Below, piece by piece: positions 60,776-64,000 of a DNA stretch of 64,000 nucleotides. The DNA comes from Pseudomonas kilonensis (lineage in GTDB: Bacteria; Pseudomonadota; Gammaproteobacteria; Pseudomonadales; Pseudomonadaceae): NCBI RefSeq assembly GCF_001269885.1, contig NZ_LHVH01000035.1, positions 186,001 to 250,000 on the forward strand. The letters are read 5' to 3'. Both the position numbers and the translations under genes were made by a program. The notes under the pieces are model-generated. The model was given only the letters and a program-made list of their open reading frames with translations. It was not told where the DNA came from and did not search any database. Positions within the stretch are counted from its first letter, which is position 1, and every line of letters starts with the position of its first letter.

Positions 60776-61729
60776 ATGAGCGTACGCGTCGGCATTGTCA
60801 TGGACCCTATCGCCAGCATTTCCTATAAAAAGGATAGCTCGCTGGCCATGCTGCTGGCCGCTCAGAAGCGCGGCTGGGAACTGTTCTACATGGAGCAGCG
60901 CGACCTCTACCAGGCCGAAGGCCAGGCTCGGGCGCGGATGAAACCGCTGAAAGTCTTCGCCAACCCCGAGAAGTGGTTTGAGCTGGGCACCGAGAGCGAC
61001 GCGCTGCTGAGCGACCTGGACGTGATCCTGATGCGCAAGGATCCGCCGTTCGACATGGAGTTTGTGTACTCCACCTACCTGCTGGAACAGGCTGAAAACG
61101 CCGGCGTGCTGGTGGTCAACAAGCCCCAGAGCCTGCGCGACTGCAACGAAAAGCTGTTCGCCACGCTGTTCCCGCAGTGCACGCCGCCGACCATCGTCAG
61201 TCGTCGCCCGGACGTGTTGCGCGAATTTGCCGACCATCACGGCGACGTGATCCTCAAGCCCCTGGACGGCATGGGCGGCTCCTCGATCTTCCGGCACACC
61301 GCCGGCCACCCGAACCTCTCGGTGATCCTGGAAACCCTGACCTTGCACGGCAAGCAGCAGATCATGATCCAGGGTTACCTGCCGGCCATCGTCGATGGCG
61401 ACAAACGCATCCTGATGATCGACGGCGAACCGGTGGACTATTGCCTGGCGCGCATCCCGGCAGCCGGCGAAACCCGCGGCAACCTGGCGGCTGGCGGGCG
61501 TGGCGAGGCGCGTCCGTTGACCGACAAGGATCGCTGGATCGCCGCCCAGGTCGGCCCGACCCTGCGCGAAAAAGGCCTGCTGTTCGTGGGCCTGGACGTG
61601 ATCGGCGAGCACCTGACGGAAATCAACGTCACCAGCCCGACCTGCATCCGCGAGATCGACAATGCCTTTGGCACCGACATCGGCGGCATGCTGATGGATG
61701 CCATCGATCAGAAGCTCAAGGCTCGTTGA
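60776..61729 (+). CDS. gshB: Glutathione synthetase
   Basis: ATP-grasp enzyme that joins gamma-glutamylcysteine and glycine to glutathione. The 317-residue protein has the N-terminal VGIVMDPIASISYKKDSSLAML, RKDPPFDMEFVYSTYLLEQA, the ATP-grasp loop LKPLDGMGGSSIFR, and the C-terminal AAGGRGEARPLTDKD and INVTSPTCIREID. GAGGAA precedes the ATG. It stands divergent from pilG, as in P. aeruginosa. Confidence 0.97.
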   Translation: MSVRVGIVMDPIASISYKKDSSLAMLLAAQKRGWELFYMEQRDLYQAEGQARARMKPLKVFANPEKWFELGTESDALLSDLDVILMRKDPPFDMEFVYSTYLLEQAENAGVLVVNKPQSLRDCNEKLFATLFPQCTPPTIVSRRPDVLREFADHHGDVILKPLDGMGGSSIFRHTAGHPNLSVILETLTLHGKQQIMIQGYLPAIVDGDKRILMIDGEPVDYCLARIPAAGETRGNLAAGGRGEARPLTDKDRWIAAQVGPTLREKGLLFVGLDVIGEHLTEINVTSPTCIREIDNAFGTDIGGMLMDAIDQKLKAR

Positions 61730-61805
61730 TCCAGATCTGCTGAAGGAAACCCACATTGCGTTATCATGCCCGGCCTGAAAAAAACGCGATGTTGGTTTCC
61801 TTGCC

Positions 61806-62702
61806 ATGACACTCCCGTCCGATCTGCCCCAAGAGCTCGCCCATCGTGGCGTGCGCCCGGCTGATCGCCTCGGTTTTACCCTGTTCCTGGCGGCGCTGAT
61901 CCACTTGGCCCTGCTGCTGGGCGTCGGTTTTGCCACGGTCGAGCCCAAGCAGATCAGCCAGACCCTGGAAATCACCCTGGCCACCTTCAAGAGCGAGACC
62001 AAGCCCCAGAAGGCCGACTTCCTCGCCCAGGAAAACCAGCAAGGCAGCGGCACCCTGGAAAAAAAGGCGATCCCCAAGACCACCGAGATCGCGCCGTTCC
62101 AGGATACCAAGGTACAAAAAGTCACCCCGCCGCCAGCCGCCAAGCCCGAGGTGCAGGAGACGGCGCCCAAGGCAGCCGTGACCACCGTGGCGCCGAAGCC
62201 GAAAAAGGCCCCGGTCAAGGAAGAGGTCAAGCCTGATCCCAAGCCCAGGGCCCCCGAACCCACCTTCGACAGCTCGCAGTTGTCCAGCGACATCGCCAGC
62301 CTGGAAGCCGAACTGGCCCAGGAGCAACAGCTCTATGCCAAGCGCCCGCGTATCCACCGCCTGAGCGCCGCCTCGACCATGCGTGACAAGGGCGCCTGGT
62401 ACAAGGACGAATGGCGCAAGAAGGTCGAGCGCATCGGCAACCTCAACTACCCCGACGAAGCGCGGCGCAAACAGATCTACGGCAACCTGCGGCTAATGGT
62501 CTCGATCAACCGCGACGGCTCGCTGTATGAAGTGCTGGTGCTCGAATCCTCCGGCCAGCCGCTTTTGGACCAGGCCGCCCAACGGATCGTGCGCCTGGCC
62601 GCACCGTTCGCGCCGTTTACCGGGGACCTGTCGGACATCGACCGGCTGGAAATCATCCGCACCTGGAAGTTCGCCCGGGGTGATCGGCTTTCCAGTAACT
62701 GA
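61806..62702 (+). CDS. TonB-family energy transducer
   Basis: Inner-membrane protein spanning the periplasm to pass proton-motive force to outer-membrane receptors or a pilus-related partner. The 298 residues comprise a short cytoplasmic tail, one TM at about 22-42 (FTLFLAALIHLALLLGVGFATV), a long Pro/Lys-rich linker (KVTPPPAAKPEVQETAPKAA region), a coiled-coil-like stretch, and a C-terminal TonB domain (YPDEARRKQIYGNLRLMVSI, then VLESSGQPLLDQAA). In P. aeruginosa the protein at this place (PA0406, TonB3 as I recall) affects twitching, which fits its closeness to pilGHIJ. No exbB or exbD is nearby. Confidence 0.9.
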   Translation: MTLPSDLPQELAHRGVRPADRLGFTLFLAALIHLALLLGVGFATVEPKQISQTLEITLATFKSETKPQKADFLAQENQQGSGTLEKKAIPKTTEIAPFQDTKVQKVTPPPAAKPEVQETAPKAAVTTVAPKPKKAPVKEEVKPDPKPRAPEPTFDSSQLSSDIASLEAELAQEQQLYAKRPRIHRLSAASTMRDKGAWYKDEWRKKVERIGNLNYPDEARRKQIYGNLRLMVSINRDGSLYEVLVLESSGQPLLDQAAQRIVRLAAPFAPFTGDLSDIDRLEIIRTWKFARGDRLSSN

Positions 62703-62726
62703 GCCGCATCGATGATGGCAGGGACT

Positions 62727-62843
62727 TGTGGGAGCGGGCTGTGTGGGAGCAAGGCTTGCCCGCGATGAAAACGCCGCGGTCTCTTGAGGACCGCAGCGCC
62801 TGGATCGCGAGCAAGCTTTGCTCCCACAAAGCTCGCTCCCACA
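62727..62843. repeat. Nested REPIN between tonB and yqgE
   Basis: Nearly identical to 27879-27994, including the GCGGTCTCTTGAGGACCGC centre. Confidence 0.9.
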
Positions 62844-62876
62844 GGGGATTGGTGACAGTCTCAGGTATTTCCTGGC

Positions 62877-62905
62877 TTGTCAGTTCGGCCCTGCGCCGCC
62901 ACACT
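62877..62905 (+). promoter_or_regulatory. Possible promoter of yqgE
   Basis: TTGTCA (62877-62882), 17 bases, then CACACT (62900-62905). The transcript would start within a few bases of the ATG at 62913, in line with the lack of a Shine-Dalgarno. Confidence 0.35.
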
Positions 62906-62912
62906 AGCGCCT

Positions 62913-63482
62913 ATGAAAAACGTCAGCCCCACCTACCTCAAGCATCACTTCCTGATTGCCATGCCGCACATGGCCGATCCGAACTTTGCCCATACCTTGA
63001 CCTACATCGTCGAGCACACGGCCAATGGGGCCATGGGGCTGGTAATCAATCGCCCGCAGGAATTGAACCTGGCGGACATCCTGGAGCAGTTGCGCCCCGA
63101 CGTGGAACCGCCACTCTTGTGCCAGCACGTGCCGATTTTCATCGGCGGCCCGGTGCAGACCGACCGCGGTTTCGTGCTCCATCCGTCGGGCCCCAAATAC
63201 CAGGCCACCGTGGATCTGGACGGGGTGTCGCTGTCCACCTCCCAGGACGTGCTGTTCGCCATCGCCGACGGCGTCGGCCCGCAAAAGAGCCTGATCGCCC
63301 TCGGCTATGCCGGTTGGGAACCCGGGCAATTGGAAGCCGAACTGGCCGACAACGCCTGGCTGACCTGCCCCTTCGACGCCGACATCCTGTTCAACACCAG
63401 CAGCGAACTGCGCCTGGAAGCGGCGGCCAGCCGGTTGGGGGTCAACCTCAGCCTGCTCACCAGCCAGGCAGGACACGCCTGA
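62913..63482 (+). CDS. algH: YqgE/AlgH family protein
   Basis: Cytoplasmic protein of 189 residues from the UPF0301 (YqgE/AlgH) family. It starts MKNVSPTYLKHHFLIAMPHMADPNFAHTL, with the family's GAMGLVINRPQELNLADIL, IFIGGPVQTDRGFVLHP, and GYAGWEPGQLEAELADNAWL. AlgH was linked to alginate regulation in P. aeruginosa, but the molecular function is unknown to me. It overlaps ruvX by one base pair step (TGATG), a conserved pairing. Confidence 0.93.
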   Translation: MKNVSPTYLKHHFLIAMPHMADPNFAHTLTYIVEHTANGAMGLVINRPQELNLADILEQLRPDVEPPLLCQHVPIFIGGPVQTDRGFVLHPSGPKYQATVDLDGVSLSTSQDVLFAIADGVGPQKSLIALGYAGWEPGQLEAELADNAWLTCPFDADILFNTSSELRLEAAASRLGVNLSLLTSQAGHA

Positions 63483-63919
63483 TGGCCCTGCGCTTGCTGC
63501 TGGGCTTCGATTACGGCACCAAACAGATCGGCGTAGCGGTCGGCCAGGTCATTACCGGCCAGGCCCGCGAGTTGTGCACCTTGAAGGCGCAGAATGGCGT
63601 TCCGGACTGGAACCAGGTCGAAGCGCTGATCAAGGAATGGAAACCCGATGCCGTGGTGGTCGGCCTGCCGCTGAACATGGACGGCACGCCCAGTGACATG
63701 TGCCTGCGCGCCGAAAAGTTCGCCCGCCGGCTCAATGGCCGCTACAACCTGCCCTTCTATACCCATGACGAGCGCCTGACCACTTTCGAAGCCAAGGGCG
63801 AGCGCCTGGTGCGCGGCGGGCAGAAAGGCAGTTACCGCGACAACCCGGTGGACGCCATCGCGGCTGCCCTGCTGCTGCAAGGCTGGCTCGACGCCAACGC
63901 TGCCCTGTTCGAAACCTGA
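63482..63919 (+). CDS. ruvX: Putative pre-16S rRNA nuclease / Holliday junction resolvase-like YqgF
   Basis: RNase H-fold nuclease of 145 residues that processes the 5' end of 16S rRNA. LLGFDYGTKQIGVAVGQ holds the first catalytic aspartate, VVVGLPLNMDGTPSDM the second strand, and YTHDERLTTFEAK the acidic DER motif. The start at 63482 overlaps the yqgE stop. The longer open frame reaching back to 62726 only crosses yqgE in another frame. Confidence 0.95.
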   Translation: MALRLLLGFDYGTKQIGVAVGQVITGQARELCTLKAQNGVPDWNQVEALIKEWKPDAVVVGLPLNMDGTPSDMCLRAEKFARRLNGRYNLPFYTHDERLTTFEAKGERLVRGGQKGSYRDNPVDAIAAALLLQGWLDANAALFET

Positions 63920-63926
63920 TTTTTTG

Positions 63927-63949
63927 AAAGCGCCGCCAAGGCGCTTTCT
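63927..63949 (+). terminator. Weak terminator hairpin after ruvX
   Basis: AAAGCGCC and GGCGCTTT pair around GCCAA; the following T run is short. A GAAGGAGCC at the right edge looks like the Shine-Dalgarno of the next gene (pyrR by synteny, outside the window). Confidence 0.6.
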
Positions 63950-64000
63950 CTTAGCGATAGACCGCGCCATTCACCACCGGCCCGGGAACCTGAAGGAGCC

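Noticed and set aside
62726..63481. 397-residue extension of RuvX
   Set aside because: The extra N terminus crosses a REPIN and yqgE in the wrong frame; the normal RuvX start is at 63482.

Overview
The window is a chromosomal segment of a fluorescent Pseudomonas (P. fluorescens group). Three things point there: high-GC codon usage throughout, many REP/REPIN palindromes of the GTGGGAGC(N)nGCTCGCGA type typical of that group, and gene order matching known Pseudomonas blocks. Those blocks are tkt-epd-pgk-fba beside metK, ahcY-metF, bioA-rsmE, the malonate decarboxylase operon, and pilGHIJ-chpA beside gshB-tonB-yqgE-ruvX. I saw no rRNA, tRNA, insertion-sequence transposase, integrase or CRISPR.

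Left part (1-15.6 kb): the 5' part of a REC-PAS-GGDEF-EAL protein; two tandem alginate-lyase-like PL7 genes that arose by duplication of a 972-bp unit; a small protein gene preceded by a phage-C4-like antisense RNA; a 1.4-kb repeat region (seven 88-bp repeats between inverted ~260-bp elements); the leftward carbon-metabolism cluster tkt-epd-pgk-lipoprotein-mliC-fba; and, divergently, an ArsR/methyltransferase regulator (SahR-like) with metK.

Middle (15.7-47.6 kb): ligB, mltA, transporters, an orphan ExoU-like patatin phospholipase (22.8-24.7 kb), an SAH riboswitch controlling ahcY (with metF downstream), a DEAD-box helicase, yceI-cytochrome b561, an exported amine oxidase with a histone-like tail, bioA, rsmE, and the complete malonate decarboxylase system (mdcABCDEGH-madLM, with mdcR convergent). 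SAM metabolism recurs: metK makes SAM, ahcY and metF recycle it, and bioA and rsmE consume it.

Right part (47.6-64 kb): a repeat-flanked MNT/HEPN toxin-antitoxin-like pair with four phased operators; a Pil-Chp chemosensory cluster that lacks both adaptation enzymes (pilK, chpB); then gshB, tonB, yqgE and ruvX.

Best candidates for undescribed biology: the two-box C4-like antisense RNA at 3.7-3.9 kb, the orphan ExoU homologue, the composite repeat element (88-mer plus core) that also brackets the MNT/HEPN pair, and the operator array of that pair. Positions, motifs and pairings were read by eye; family assignments rest on remembered family features, not searches.
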